Counted from the first letter of the stretch, positions 14,020 to 23,386 are shown. The stretch is 43,019 nucleotides of DNA from an uncultured Clostridia bacterium (GCA_945864305.1 CAMBAJ010000011.1:1-43019), one strand, 5' to 3'. Program-made: numbers and translations. Notes: generated from the letters alone by a model not told the origin.

Positions 14020-15027
14020 TCAATCCGCGATATCCCTGGTGGCATAGGCATTCAGTTCCATGCCCGCCGTATGGCCCGCCAGGTACTCATAGTACCCCTG
14101 CGCACCAATCATAGCGCCGTTATCGCCGCACAGCCGCAGCGGCGGCAGGTACAGCTTGCAGCTCTGCTCAGCGCAGGCTCGCTCCAGATCGCCCCGGATG
14201 ATAGAGTTGGCCGCCACGCCGCCGGCCGCCGCAATGATCTTCCGGCCAGTCTGCCGGGCCGCTTCCATGGCCCGGGGAACCAGCGTGTCGCTGACAGCCT
14301 GAGCAAAATCCCGGGCCAGGGCCGCCCGGGCCAGGGGCTCCCCCACCTGCTCGGCGTGGTGGGCCAGGTTCACCACCGCCGTTTTCAGGCCGGAAAAGCT
14401 CATATCCAGCGGCGCGCCATCCACATGGGCATGGGGCAGCTTGTACACGCCGCCCTTGGATCTCTGGGCCAGTTCATCCAGGGGCTTCCCGCCGGGATAG
14501 GGCAGGCCCAGTACACGGGCCGCCTTGTCAAAGCACTCACCCGCCGCGTCATCCCGGGTAGCACCCAAGATGACCATATCTGTATAATCCCGCACATCCA
14601 CGATCAGCGTGTTGCCGCCGGAGATGGCCAAGGCCAGGAACGGCGGCTCCAGTTCCGGAAACGCCAGATAGTTGGCGGCAATATGTCCCCGGACATGGTG
14701 GACCGGGATCAAAGGCACATTCAGCGCATAAGCCACGGATTTGGCAAAGCTGAGCCCCACCAGCACCGCGCCAATCAATCCCGGCGCGTACGTCACCGCC
14801 ACGGCGTCGATATCCGCCCGGGTACAACCGGCGTCCCGCAGAGCCTGTTCCGTCAGGCCCGCAATCGCCTCCACATGCTTCCGGGAGGCGATCTCCGGCA
14901 CCACGCCGCCGTACAGGGCGTGCATGTCCGCCTGGGAGGCAATGGCATCGGACAGGACCTTGCGGCCGTCCTCCACCACCGCGACGGCAGTCTCGTCGCA
15001 GGAGGATTCAAAAGCCAAGATTTTCAT
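14020..15027 (-). CDS. tsaD: tRNA N6-adenosine threonylcarbamoyltransferase
   Basis: A 335-residue protein, the usual length for TsaD/Kae1/Qri7. It transfers the threonylcarbamoyl group from TC-AMP to A37 of ANN-decoding tRNAs, working with TsaB and TsaE. Visible marks: the opening ILAFESSCDETAVAVVEDG, the metal-binding HHVRGHIAANYL (histidines of the HxxxH motif), the ATPase-fold LAISGGNT, FDKAARVLGLPYPGGKPL, SFSGLKTAV, and the C-terminal GGVAANSIIRG and LCGDNGAMI (second metal Asp). It is the last gene of a minus-strand operon with rimI, a common neighbour, but tsaB and tsaE are not here. The two tRNA-Thr genes in this window read ANN codons and are expected substrates. Confidence 0.96.
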   Translation of the reverse strand: MKILAFESSCDETAVAVVEDGRKVLSDAIASQADMHALYGGVVPEIASRKHVEAIAGLTEQALRDAGCTRADIDAVAVTYAPGLIGAVLVGLSFAKSVAYALNVPLIPVHHVRGHIAANYLAFPELEPPFLALAISGGNTLIVDVRDYTDMVILGATRDDAAGECFDKAARVLGLPYPGGKPLDELAQRSKGGVYKLPHAHVDGAPLDMSFSGLKTAVVNLAHHAEQVGEPLARAALARDFAQAVSDTLVPRAMEAARQTGRKIIAAAGGVAANSIIRGDLERACAEQSCKLYLPPLRLCGDNGAMIGAQGYYEYLAGHTAGMELNAYATRDIAD

Positions 15028-15044
15028 TCTGTCACTTCTTTCTC

Positions 15045-15638
15045 TTACTGCTGCCAGGGCACTTTGGCCCCCGGCGCCGCGTCCGGGTCATAGGGGATGC
15101 GAACGTATTTGCGGAATTTATCCGCCGCGAAAGTGTTCTCATACACAAAGCGATGCTCCCGCATCAGCGCCGCCTCGTCTACTTCTGCGGCGGCCAGATA
15201 CAGCGTCTTGTAGTGGACGCCGAACATCTCCGTGTCGTAGCCAGCGGTCCGCAGGCCGTTGCGGGCGTAAAATCCCAGCCGCCGCTCCGCCATGGCCGGA
15301 TCGGGGGCGTCTGCGGGAGACTCACTCTCGCCGAAGATCACGGTATCTCCTTCTGCCTCCCGGAGCTTCTGTAAAATTACAGAACCCAGGCCGCCGTTGC
15401 GGCACTTTGGGGAGACGCACAGGTAGTCCAGCAGCGCCCAGCCGGGATGGCCCAGCCACAAAAAGGCCTCGCCCACGATGTCGTCTCCGTCAAAGAGGCA
15501 CCAGGGCCTGTACCAGCCCTCCGCCCACATCCGCTCCATGTTCCGCAAAGGCTTCAGCTCCGCCGCCGGGAAAGCCTCTTTCAAATCCCGGTCATAGACC
15601 GTCCGCAGCTGTTCCAGTGACGGTATCCGCAGTTCCAT
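15045..15638 (-). CDS. GNAT-family N-acetyltransferase
   Basis: A 197-residue protein with a GCN5-related acetyltransferase fold. The acetyl-CoA binding motif is LCVSPKCRNGGLGSVILQKL at about residues 73-92, and a conserved ERRLGFYARNGLR follows (motif B region). An extra C-terminal part of about 50 residues (VDEAALMREHRFVYENTF...) is not typical. The acceptor is unknown. The start overlaps the end of rimI by 47 bases, and the gene ends 17 bp before tsaD, so it is within the operon. GGGAG precedes the ATG. Confidence 0.82.
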   Translation of the reverse strand: MELRIPSLEQLRTVYDRDLKEAFPAAELKPLRNMERMWAEGWYRPWCLFDGDDIVGEAFLWLGHPGWALLDYLCVSPKCRNGGLGSVILQKLREAEGDTVIFGESESPADAPDPAMAERRLGFYARNGLRTAGYDTEMFGVHYKTLYLAAAEVDEAALMREHRFVYENTFAADKFRKYVRIPYDPDAAPGAKVPWQQ

Positions 15639-16098
15639 CAGTCTTAAACTCCCTTGTCATAATGATGGCATCCTCCTTGGGATGCTCGTAGTAGTTTTTC
15701 CGCCGTCCCGTGCTGCGGAAGCCCCGGCTTCCATACAGGGCGATGGCGTCATAATTGGACGCCCGGACCTCCAGCGTCAGGAACGCCAAATGGTTTCCCT
15801 GGGCAAAGTCCAGAAACACCTGCAAAAGCTTTCCCGCGATTCCCTGCTTCCGGCACTCCGGCCGGACCGCGATATTGGTGATGTAGCCCTCGTCCAGCAC
15901 CACCTGCAAACCCGCGTAGCCCACTACCCGGTCATTGTCATCCAGCGCAACCAGGAAGGCAGAGAGCAGATTGTCCAACTCCTCCGCCAGCATATTCCGG
16001 GACCAGGGCGTGGAGAAGCAGATGCGCTCCAGCTCCGCCACCTCATCCAGATGGTCCGCGTTCATGGGCACGATGCGCACATGCATCCTTGTATCCAT
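15592..16098 (-). CDS. rimI: Ribosomal protein S18-alanine N-acetyltransferase
   Basis: A GNAT protein of about 168 residues. Motifs: HLDEVAELERICFSTPWSRNML (the RimI-typical PWS), GYAGLQVVLDEGYITNIAVRPECRKQGIAGKLL (acetyl-CoA loop), LTLEVRASNYDAIALYGSRGF and RRKNYY. RimI acetylates the N-terminal alanine of ribosomal protein S18 and often lies beside tsaD and tsaB. The ATG at 16098 has AAAGG about 11 bases upstream; a TTG at 16110 would add four residues. The last 15 residues overlap the GNAT start. Assignment is by motif and context. Confidence 0.87.
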   Translation of the reverse strand: MDTRMHVRIVPMNADHLDEVAELERICFSTPWSRNMLAEELDNLLSAFLVALDDNDRVVGYAGLQVVLDEGYITNIAVRPECRKQGIAGKLLQVFLDFAQGNHLAFLTLEVRASNYDAIALYGSRGFRSTGRRKNYYEHPKEDAIIMTREFKTDGTADTVTGTAADGL

Positions 16099-16102
16099 GT
16101 TT

Positions 16103-16978
16103 CTATCCAACCTTTCTTTCAGTTTCTCGGCCGGTGGTCCGGCTGTACAGGGCCACGCCCGCGATGATGACCGCGCCGCCCAAAAGCGTCAGCAGTCCCG
16201 GCCGCTCGCCGAACAAAGCCAGTCCCCACACGGAGGCAAACACCGGCTCCAGCAGTTTGGCCGTAGAGATAAAGGCGGGCGGCAGATATTTCAGTCCCCA
16301 GCTGAACACGCTGTGGCCCAGGAGGGTACAGAACACCGCCATGCCAAGGGCTGTCAGGACATTCTCCGCGCCGTAGCCAGCCAGCGGCAGGCCACTGAAA
16401 AGTGCGATGACCAGCACCGTCAGCGCCGCCGAACAGTATACCAGAAATGTGTAAACCGTGGTAGAGATATTTTTCCGGCACACAGTGCCGATCATGGTGT
16501 ACACCGCCATGCACAGGGCGCCGGACAGGGCGATGATATCTCCCCGCACCGCGTCCGGCCCGACTGCCGTGTCCGCCATGGCGATGACAACGCTGCCGCC
16601 GAAGGCCAGCGCCACCGCCAGCCAGGCCCGCCCCGACAGGCGCTGCCGCAGGACCAGCACGGTGCCCAGGGCCACGAACAGCACCTCCGTGTCCACCAGC
16701 ACCACCGACGAGGCGATGGAGGTGTACCGCAGGGATTCAAAATACGCTGCGAAGTGCAAGCCCAGAAAGGCGCCGCTGGCAAGGCACAGCAGCACCTCCC
16801 GCCGGGCCAGTGCCCGCAGCTCCTCCCGGTGGCGGAGAAGGGTATACGGCGCCAGCAGCGCCGCCGCCATGCCCACCCGGTACAGCACCAGGATCAGAGA
16901 CGGTGCCGTGGACCAGCGGACGAGCACGGCGGACAGGGACACCCCCGCCACGCCCAGGAGAACAGCCAGCCGTTTCAT
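16103..16978 (-). CDS. EamA/DMT-family transporter
   Basis: A 291-residue membrane protein with about ten hydrophobic segments arranged as two EamA repeats (first repeat from LLGVAGVSLSAVLVRWS, second from ALSGALCMAVYTMIG). The second repeat contains the typical ALGMAVFCTLLGHSVFSWGLKYL and KLLEPVFASVWGLALFGE. Such proteins export or import metabolites across the cell membrane; the substrate is not predictable. The start overlaps the polA stop by 4 bases (ATGA), so translation is coupled. Confidence 0.88.
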   Translation of the reverse strand: MKRLAVLLGVAGVSLSAVLVRWSTAPSLILVLYRVGMAAALLAPYTLLRHREELRALARREVLLCLASGAFLGLHFAAYFESLRYTSIASSVVLVDTEVLFVALGTVLVLRQRLSGRAWLAVALAFGGSVVIAMADTAVGPDAVRGDIIALSGALCMAVYTMIGTVCRKNISTTVYTFLVYCSAALTVLVIALFSGLPLAGYGAENVLTALGMAVFCTLLGHSVFSWGLKYLPPAFISTAKLLEPVFASVWGLALFGERPGLLTLLGGAVIIAGVALYSRTTGRETERKVG

Positions 16979-19629
16979 CCCTTGGCCTCCAGCCAGTTTT
17001 TGCCCCAGTGGGCGTCGGCGGTCAGGGGGACGGACAGACGGACCACGTTCTCCATCTCCTCCGTCAGCAGCTTAGCGACGGTCTCCGCCTCGCTTTCCGG
17101 GCACTCCACGATCAGCTCGTCGTGAACCTGGAGCACCAGGCGGGCCCGGAGGTTCTCGGCTTTCAGCCGCCTATGGACCGCCACCATGGCCAGCTTCATG
17201 ACATCCGCCGCCGTGCCCTGGATGGGCATGTTCAGCGCCACCCGCTCCCCAAAGGAGCGCATGTTGAAGTTGGAGGATTTCAGCTCCGGCAGGTCCCGGC
17301 GGCGGTGGAACAGCGTCTCCACATAGCCCGCCGCCTTGGCCTTCTCCACCACCTCGTCCATGTACTTCCGGACCCCGGGGAAGGTGGCGAAGTAGGCCTC
17401 CATATACGCCTTGGCCTCCGCCACGCTGACGCCGATGTCCTGGGACAGGGAGAAGGCGGAGATGCCGTAGACGATGCCGAAGTTGACCGCCTTGGCGCTG
17501 CGGCGCATCTCGTGGGTCACGTCCTTCCGGGCCACATGGAACACCTTGGCCGCCGTCTCGGCGTGGAAGTCGCCTCCCGCCAGGAAGGATTCCCGCATGG
17601 TCTCGTCCCCGGCGATGTGGGCCAACAGCCGCAGCTCGATCTGGGAGTAGTCCGCATCCACCAGAACGCAGCCGTCGGCTGGTACGAACATCCGCCGAAT
17701 CTCGCTGCCCAGGTCGGTGCGGGTGGGAATGTTCTGGAGATTCGGCTCCGTGGAGCTGAGCCGCCCGGTGGCAGTCACTGTCATCTGGAAGGAAGTGTGG
17801 ACCCGGCCGTCGGGGTCGATGGCCTTCAGCAGGCCGTCGGCATAGGTGGATTTTAATTTCGCGTACTGGCGGTATTCCAGCGCCGCGTTGACAATGGGGT
17901 ACTCATAGCGCAGCTTTTCCAGCACGTCCGCGTTGGTGGACCAGCCGGTCTTTGTCTTTTTGCCATGGGGCAGGCCCAGCTTGCCGAACAAAATCTCGCC
18001 CAGCTGCTTGGGGGAATTGATGTTGAAGGTCTCCCCCGCCATGTCGTAGATGGCCTTCTCCTGCTCCGTGATGCGGGCGGACAGCGCCTCGCCGAAGTCC
18101 GACAAGGCCCGGGCGTCCACCCGGCAGCCCGCCAGCTCCATCTCCGCCAGCACCCGGCACAGCGGCAGCTCGGCGGTCTGGTACAGCTCCCACATGTCCA
18201 GTTCTTTCAGCTTCGGCAGCAGCGTCCCATACAGGGCCTCCACCGCCGCGGCATAGCTGTCAAAGGACGCCTCCGCCTGAGCGGTGTCCCCCAGCAGGGA
18301 GAAGGCGTCAGGGTCCAGGTACAGGGGCTTTGGCAGTTCCTCATTATAATAGGCCACAAACAGCCGGCCCAGATCATAGCTGCCCGCCGTGGCGTCCAGC
18401 AGGTAGGCCGCCAGCGCCGTGTCGAACACAAAGCCGTCGGCGGGCAGGCCGTTTTCCAGCAGCGTCCGCATCAGGTCCTTCACATTGTGGGACACCTTTT
18501 TGATTTCTTCGGAAAACAGGGCTTTCAGCAGGCTGTTCCAGTCTCCGGAGAATTTCTCGAAAAACAGCTCCGCCGTCAGGACGGTATCCTCTCCGGTGCG
18601 GCACACCACCGTGATGCCCGTCAGGTCCGGCAAGGCCAGCAGGGACACATGGTCTGCCGTCCGCCAGATGTTCAACAGCTCTTCCGCCCTGACCTGGTCC
18701 TTTACCTGCTCCACGGCCGCGGTGAATTCCGCCCGCGCCGTCTCCCGGGCAGCGGTCTCTGCCGCCGTCAGGCCGAATTTCTCAATGAGCTTGGTGAATT
18801 CCAGCCGCAGAAACAGCGGGTACGCCTCCGGGCCGGGCTTTTGCACCAGATTCTCCTCCGGCCGAAAGACCAGCGGCGCGTCGGTGACGATGGTGGCCAG
18901 CCAGTAGGAGTGGCGGGCCGCCTCCTCCCCCGCCGCCAGCTTTTTCAGGGCCGCGGGCTTGGCCTCGATGTCCGGCATTTTTTCATACAGGGCGTCGATG
19001 CTCTCATATTTCTGAATCAGGTCCATGGCGGTCTTTTCCCCGATGCCCGGCACGCCGGGGATGTTGTCGGAGGTATCGCCCATCAGGGCCTTCAGGTCGA
19101 TCATGTGGATAGGCTCGAAGCCGTACTGCTCCCGGAAGGCGTCCGGCGTCATGTCCTTGGTGGTGGTCTGGCCCATGCGGGTGGACACCAGCTTCACCTT
19201 GGTGTGGTCCGTGATCAATTGCAGACTGTCCTTGTCTCCCGTGACCACCACGCACTCCCAGCCCGCCGCCTCGCACTTGCGGGAGATGGTGCCGATCAGG
19301 TCGTCGGCCTCCCAGCCCTCCAGCTCGTAGCGGGGGATGTTCAGGGCGTCCAGCACCTCTTTCAGCACCGGCACCTGCATCCGCAGCTCCTCCGGCATGG
19401 GCTTCCGGGTGGCCTTGTAGGCCTCATCCGCCGTGTGGCGGAAGGTGGGGGCGTGAACGTCAAAGGTGACGCAGACTGCGTCCGGCGTCTCCTCCCCCTC
19501 CAGCCGCAGGAGGGTGGTCAGAAAGCCGAAAATGGCGTGGGTGTACAGCCCGTCCCGTGTGGACAGGGGCCGAATGCCGTAATAGGCCCGGTTGATGATG
19601 GAATTGCCGTCAATGACCATGAGCTTCAT
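16975..19629 (-). CDS. polA: DNA polymerase I
   Basis: An 884-residue protein. Residues 1-290 are the 5'-3' exonuclease/flap domain (MVIDGNSIINRAYYGI, GWEADDLIGTI, VTGDKDSLQLI, KALMGDTSDNIPGVPGIGEKTA). Residues about 320-480 are a 3'-5' exonuclease-like fold in which the usual first acidic motif (DTE) is absent (VSLLALPDLTGITVV), so proofreading is probably lost, as in Taq and Bst enzymes. The polymerase domain follows, with motif A DYSQIELRLLAH, motif B RRSAKAVNFGIVYG and motif C VHDE. It fills gaps and removes RNA primers. The ATG at 19629 has GGAGG at proper spacing; an upstream in-frame start would add 16 residues without support. Confidence 0.96.
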   Translation of the reverse strand: MKLMVIDGNSIINRAYYGIRPLSTRDGLYTHAIFGFLTTLLRLEGEETPDAVCVTFDVHAPTFRHTADEAYKATRKPMPEELRMQVPVLKEVLDALNIPRYELEGWEADDLIGTISRKCEAAGWECVVVTGDKDSLQLITDHTKVKLVSTRMGQTTTKDMTPDAFREQYGFEPIHMIDLKALMGDTSDNIPGVPGIGEKTAMDLIQKYESIDALYEKMPDIEAKPAALKKLAAGEEAARHSYWLATIVTDAPLVFRPEENLVQKPGPEAYPLFLRLEFTKLIEKFGLTAAETAARETARAEFTAAVEQVKDQVRAEELLNIWRTADHVSLLALPDLTGITVVCRTGEDTVLTAELFFEKFSGDWNSLLKALFSEEIKKVSHNVKDLMRTLLENGLPADGFVFDTALAAYLLDATAGSYDLGRLFVAYYNEELPKPLYLDPDAFSLLGDTAQAEASFDSYAAAVEALYGTLLPKLKELDMWELYQTAELPLCRVLAEMELAGCRVDARALSDFGEALSARITEQEKAIYDMAGETFNINSPKQLGEILFGKLGLPHGKKTKTGWSTNADVLEKLRYEYPIVNAALEYRQYAKLKSTYADGLLKAIDPDGRVHTSFQMTVTATGRLSSTEPNLQNIPTRTDLGSEIRRMFVPADGCVLVDADYSQIELRLLAHIAGDETMRESFLAGGDFHAETAAKVFHVARKDVTHEMRRSAKAVNFGIVYGISAFSLSQDIGVSVAEAKAYMEAYFATFPGVRKYMDEVVEKAKAAGYVETLFHRRRDLPELKSSNFNMRSFGERVALNMPIQGTAADVMKLAMVAVHRRLKAENLRARLVLQVHDELIVECPESEAETVAKLLTEEMENVVRLSVPLTADAHWGKNWLEAKG

Positions 19630-19702
19630 GGGGATACCTCCGGGAGTGATTTCATAGATTGAAATAGTATATCCCAATTTTTTCGTTTTCGCAACGGCAG
19701 AA

Positions 19703-19740
19703 CCGGAAAAGAAACGCGCCGGAGGCCTCCCTCCGGCGCG
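19703..19740 (-). terminator. Terminator after flavin reductase-rubredoxin gene
   Basis: CGCGCCGGAGG (19715-19725) pairs with CCTCCGGCGCG (19730-19740). On the minus strand TTTCTTTTCC follows. It separates this gene from polA. Confidence 0.7.
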
Positions 19741-19752
19741 CGGTGCTCTGTT

Positions 19753-20376
19753 TTAATCCTGTTTGACGAACTTGTCCGCCGTGGCCCGACACAGGGGACA
19801 TACGAAGTCCTTGGGCAGGGTCTCGCTCTCATAGACATATCCGCAGACGGAGCAGCGGAAGCCGTTGCCCTCCATGGTCCGGAACACCGTAGCGGTGGGA
19901 GGCGTGGCCTTGCCCCGGGCGGTGTAGGCCTTCAGGGTCAGCACATTGCCCGTGCCCAGGACCTCCGCCTCCGTGGCCTGTCCCACAAAGAGGATATAGC
20001 TGCCGATCTCCAGTTTGTCCACCACCTTGCAGGAGATGCGGGAGACCATGTTCTCCTTCAGATAGGGATTGCCGGCGCCGTCGGTCTGGACGTCCCGGCC
20101 CTCGAATTTATCAACTACCCGGCCGGACTTGTAGCCGAAGGCGTTCACCAGCTCCTCGGGCGCGTCCTCCGCCAGCAGCGTCACACAGAAGCTGCCCGCC
20201 GCCTGGACGGCCTTGCAGGTCTCGTGGTCCTTGTTCACCGCCACCGTGAATTTCGGCGGGAACGAGGAAGTCACCTGATGGAAGGAGTTGACGATGCAGC
20301 CATGCCGCTTGCCGTCCGCCGCGGCGGAGAGCAGGCAGAGGGAATAATCCAATTTCTCATAAGCTCTGGAATTCAT
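19753..20376 (-). CDS. Flavin reductase-rubredoxin fusion (Hrb-like)
   Basis: A 207-residue protein. Residues about 1-150 are a flavin-reductase-like split-barrel domain that binds FMN (SLCLLSAAADGKRHGCIVNSFHQVTSSFPPKFTVAVNK). Residues about 170-207 are a rubredoxin domain with two cysteine pairs (FRCSVCGYVYE and FVCPLCRAT), which bind one iron. This is the layout of high-molecular-weight rubredoxin (Hrb, e.g. Moorella), which passes electrons from NADH:rubredoxin oxidoreductase to oxygen- or NO-reducing flavodiiron proteins. No flavodiiron gene is in the window. AAAGGAG precedes the ATG. It indicates an anaerobe with an oxygen- or NO-defence route (inference). Confidence 0.87.
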   Translation of the reverse strand: MNSRAYEKLDYSLCLLSAAADGKRHGCIVNSFHQVTSSFPPKFTVAVNKDHETCKAVQAAGSFCVTLLAEDAPEELVNAFGYKSGRVVDKFEGRDVQTDGAGNPYLKENMVSRISCKVVDKLEIGSYILFVGQATEAEVLGTGNVLTLKAYTARGKATPPTATVFRTMEGNGFRCSVCGYVYESETLPKDFVCPLCRATADKFVKQD

Positions 20377-20499
20377 AAATGACTCCTTTCTTGCAGCACC
20401 CGCTGCCTTGAAATAGTTATATAAATTATACCATATATCTCTATTTTATTCCGTTGCATCTATCACACCACAAAAAACAAAATTTTTCTTCTCTTTTTG

Positions 20500-20528
20500 T
20501 GGACAAATGCACACATTTGGCGTATACT
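20500..20528 (+). promoter_or_regulatory. Promoter of adenine deaminase gene
   Basis: TGGACA (20500-20505) and TATACT (20523-20528) are 17 bp apart, about 84 bp before the ATG. I looked for a purine riboswitch in the leader and found none. Confidence 0.5.
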
Positions 20529-20611
20529 CTTCGTAAGCCCAATATTATTTTATTTTATGTCTTTCATAAGAAAAATTGATATTAGGATTTTCTGAAAGAA
20601 GGAGTGGTTTT

Positions 20612-22336
20612 ATGTCTGAGAGCTATGCTGGCAAAATCAACCGGAAGCTGCTGAAAAAGCGGCGCATCATCAATGCGGCCGCCGGGCGGGAACCGGCGGA
20701 TCTGGTTCTGAAAAACGCCACCTACGTCAATGTGTTTTCCAACGAGCTGTGCCATGCGGACATTGCCGTGGCCGAAGGCCTGATCGTAGGCATGGGGACC
20801 TACTCCGGCAAAGTGGAGGCGGACATGACGGGCAAGATCGTCCTGCCCGGCTTTCTGGACGCCCACATCCATCTGGAGAGCTCCCTGGTCAGCCCCAAGG
20901 AGTTCGTGAAGGCGGTCCTGCCCCACGGCACCACCACCGTCATTACCGACCCCCACGAGATCGCCAACGTCATGGGCACCGACGGCATTGAGTACATGCT
21001 CCAGGCCACGGAAGATCTGCCGGTTGACGTGCGGTTCATGCTGCCCTCCTGCGTCCCGGCCACGCCCCTGGACGAGTCCGGAGCGGTGCTGGACTACCGG
21101 GCCATCGACTCCTTCTATGACCATCCCCGGGTCCAGGGGCTGGCGGAGATGATGAACTTCGTGGGCATCATCGCGGGAGACGACCAGCCGGTGGAGAAGA
21201 TCGTGGCGGCCCAGGCCCATCACAAGAAGATCGACGGCCATGCCCCGGACCTGGTGGGCAACGACCTGAACGCCTACATCGCCGCAGGCGTCTACTCCGA
21301 CCACGAGTGCCACGACCTGAACGACGCCATCGCCAAGCTGGAGCGGGGCCAGTTCATCATGATCCGGGAGGGCACCGCCGCCCGGAACCTGGAAGCTCTG
21401 CTCCCCCTGCTGTGTGACAAGTACTCTGAGCGCTGCATGTTCTGCACCGACGACAAGCACCCCAACGACCTGCTGGAAAAGGGCCACATCGACTACATCG
21501 TGAAGAAGGCCATCGGCCTGGGCGCGGACCCCATCACCGCTGTGAAGGTGGCCTGCCACAACGCCGCCCGGTATTTCCTGCTGAACAACCGGGGAGCCAT
21601 CGCGCCGGGGTATCTGGGCGATTTCGTGGTCATTGACAACTTCCAGGACTTCAACATCGAAAAGGTCTACAAAAAGGGCGAGCTGATGGTGGAAAACGGT
21701 GTTGTGAAGGAGTTCCAAACACCGGAGATCGAGCAGTATCTGGTGGATCGGGCCCACAGCACCTTCCACGTGGGCACCCTGACGGCGGAGGACTTCACAG
21801 AGCACCGCCCCCGGGGCATCATCGGCATGGTGAACGGCGAGATCACCACCACCGACGCCGGGTACTCCGACCGCATCGACGTGGAGTACGATGTGCTGAA
21901 GATCGCCGTGGTGGAGCGCCACAAGAACACCCACCACATCGGCATCGGCTTCCTCCAGGGCTACGGTCTGAAATCCGGCGCCGTGGCAACGTCCATCTCC
22001 CACGACTCCCACAACATCATCGTGGTGGGCACCAGTGAGGCCGACATGGCTGCCGCGGTCAACCGGGTGGTGGAGCTGAACGGCGGCATCGTGGTCTGGG
22101 ACGGCGGACAGCCCATTGCGGAGGTCCCCCTGGCCATTGCGGGCATTATGAGCGACGAGCCGCTGGTGGATGTCAACGAAAAGCTGGAGACCGCCAAGGA
22201 AAAGGCCTTTGAGCTGGGCGTCAGCCGGGGCATCGACCCGTTCATGACGCTGAGCTTCATGGCATTGCCGGTGATTCCCTCTCTGCGCATCACCACCAGA
22301 GGCGTGTTCGACGTGAACAGCCAGAGCTACGTATAA
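20612..22336 (+). CDS. ade: Adenine deaminase
   Basis: A 574-residue amidohydrolase. It deaminates adenine to hypoxanthine for purine salvage. Metal-binding and catalytic marks: GFLDAHIHLESS (HxH), TTVITDPHEIANV, KIDGHAPDL, YSDHECHD and MFCTDDKHPNDL. The C-terminal part IATSISHDSHNIIVVG matches Ade/YerA-type adenine deaminases rather than dihydroorotases. Length is typical. The ATG at 20612 has GAAGGAG; an upstream in-frame start would add 12 residues. It stands alone on the plus strand and ends in a strong terminator. Confidence 0.95.
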   Translation: MSESYAGKINRKLLKKRRIINAAAGREPADLVLKNATYVNVFSNELCHADIAVAEGLIVGMGTYSGKVEADMTGKIVLPGFLDAHIHLESSLVSPKEFVKAVLPHGTTTVITDPHEIANVMGTDGIEYMLQATEDLPVDVRFMLPSCVPATPLDESGAVLDYRAIDSFYDHPRVQGLAEMMNFVGIIAGDDQPVEKIVAAQAHHKKIDGHAPDLVGNDLNAYIAAGVYSDHECHDLNDAIAKLERGQFIMIREGTAARNLEALLPLLCDKYSERCMFCTDDKHPNDLLEKGHIDYIVKKAIGLGADPITAVKVACHNAARYFLLNNRGAIAPGYLGDFVVIDNFQDFNIEKVYKKGELMVENGVVKEFQTPEIEQYLVDRAHSTFHVGTLTAEDFTEHRPRGIIGMVNGEITTTDAGYSDRIDVEYDVLKIAVVERHKNTHHIGIGFLQGYGLKSGAVATSISHDSHNIIVVGTSEADMAAAVNRVVELNGGIVVWDGGQPIAEVPLAIAGIMSDEPLVDVNEKLETAKEKAFELGVSRGIDPFMTLSFMALPVIPSLRITTRGVFDVNSQSYV

Positions 22337-22341
22337 GAAAG

Positions 22342-22366
22342 GGCCCGGAGGCAATGCCTCCGGGCC
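22342..22366. terminator. Bidirectional terminator
   Basis: GGCCCGGAGGC and GCCTCCGGGCC form an 11-bp stem with loop AAT between the convergent adenine deaminase and C39-like genes. Confidence 0.75.
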
Positions 22367-22385
22367 ATCGGTTCTTCTGAGCTTC

Positions 22386-23210
22386 TTATTCTGTGGGGCT
22401 GGCGACGAGGAACAGCATGTCGCTGCCGCCTTCCTCCTCGGGGAACGCGCCGTACATCGTGAAGTTATACATCAGGCGCTCGGCGGGATAGACGCCATAG
22501 CCGTCCTGGTTGTGGTCGGTGGTATCATAGGAATCCGCCACCAGGAACACATCGTCCTGCTGGGTCTCCGTTCCCATGGTATCATAGCCGATGATGATCT
22601 GCCAGTGGCCGCCCCAGTCGTTCCAGCAGATCATAACGGGCTTGCCCTCTGCCAGCCAGTTCTGGATGTTCTCCATCCAGATGCCGTCCGGATAGTCGGC
22701 CGTTGTCTCTATATCAAAACCGCCTACGCCGTTGAAGATGTCCACAGCCTGGTTCAGCGTGGTCCCGGGATAGCCCTCCAGCTCCGTGCCGTCCAGGGAG
22801 TGGCGCAGCTCGGCCAGGGTCTCCTCGTTCCAGTCGCCCAGCTTGTCGTACCACTCCAGCACCATCAGGGCCGCGGTGACGCCGCAGGCCCACTCGCTGG
22901 TCTGCTGCTGGGTCTTGAAGTTGTGGAGGACCGTCAGGGTATCCGTGGACTCCATGTTGTAAACATCCGGGTGGGCGAAGTAAGGAGAATCCGCATGGTC
23001 TCCCTCCCGCTCCACAGAGTCCGCGCCGTCCTCCGGGGACAGGTCCGTGGCATAGGGGATTTTCATCTCATCGCTGAAATTTTCAGCAGTCGCGGTGGTA
23101 TTGGTGTTTTCCGTGCTCTCGGCGTTGTCAGCCGGTGTGTCATTGGCGCAGCCGGACAAAAGTCCAAGCACCAGCAGGATGGTGAGCGCCAGGGTGACTG
23201 TTTTTTTCAT
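22386..23210 (-). CDS. C39-like cysteine peptidase lipoprotein
   Basis: A 274-residue lipoprotein. The signal peptide ends in the lipobox LLSGC, so the protein should be anchored on the outer face of the membrane. A Thr/Ala/Glu-rich linker follows. The domain from about residue 95 on fits the C39_2 papain-like fold: QQTSEWACGVTAALMVLEWYD contains the candidate nucleophile Cys, GGHWQIIIGYD the His, and VADSYD the Asp. The substrate is unknown, and many relatives are annotated only as putative peptidases. The ATG at 23210 has GGAGATC before it; a longer frame upstream lacks a signal peptide start. Confidence 0.8.
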   Translation of the reverse strand: MKKTVTLALTILLVLGLLSGCANDTPADNAESTENTNTTATAENFSDEMKIPYATDLSPEDGADSVEREGDHADSPYFAHPDVYNMESTDTLTVLHNFKTQQQTSEWACGVTAALMVLEWYDKLGDWNEETLAELRHSLDGTELEGYPGTTLNQAVDIFNGVGGFDIETTADYPDGIWMENIQNWLAEGKPVMICWNDWGGHWQIIIGYDTMGTETQQDDVFLVADSYDTTDHNQDGYGVYPAERLMYNFTMYGAFPEEEGGSDMLFLVASPTE

Positions 23211-23320
23211 TGTCGATCTCCTTTTCGGGGTGTGTCCCCGTATCCGATTTCGTATGCGTTCGCACACGTTGGAATTATTATAGGGGACAGGCCCCCTGGC
23301 CGCAATGCATGGAGTAAAAG

Positions 23321-23350
23321 AAAAAAGCAGGGCGAAAAACCTGCTTTTTT
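23321..23350. terminator. Bidirectional terminator after hydrolase gene
   Basis: AAAAAAGCAGG (23321-23331) and CCTGCTTTTTT (23340-23350) form a stem with A/T flanks. It lies about 40 bp past the stop of the minus-strand hydrolase. Confidence 0.7.
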
Positions 23351-23386
23351 ATCGCTTCTTCCTAATTTTCCCACATTCGACGTGCT

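Noticed and set aside
13675-15093. 472-codon plus-strand frame over tsaD
   Set aside because: The minus-strand TsaD protein has all family motifs; the plus-strand frame is a GC-driven shadow rich in Arg, Gly and Gln.
20400-20611. Purine riboswitch before adenine deaminase
   Set aside because: The leader has no recognisable aptamer stems or the conserved purine-junction sequences; only a promoter is visible.
20582-22354. 590-codon minus-strand frame opposite adenine deaminase
   Set aside because: Antisense to a fully supported enzyme; composition (His/Val/Gly-rich) is typical of a shadow frame.
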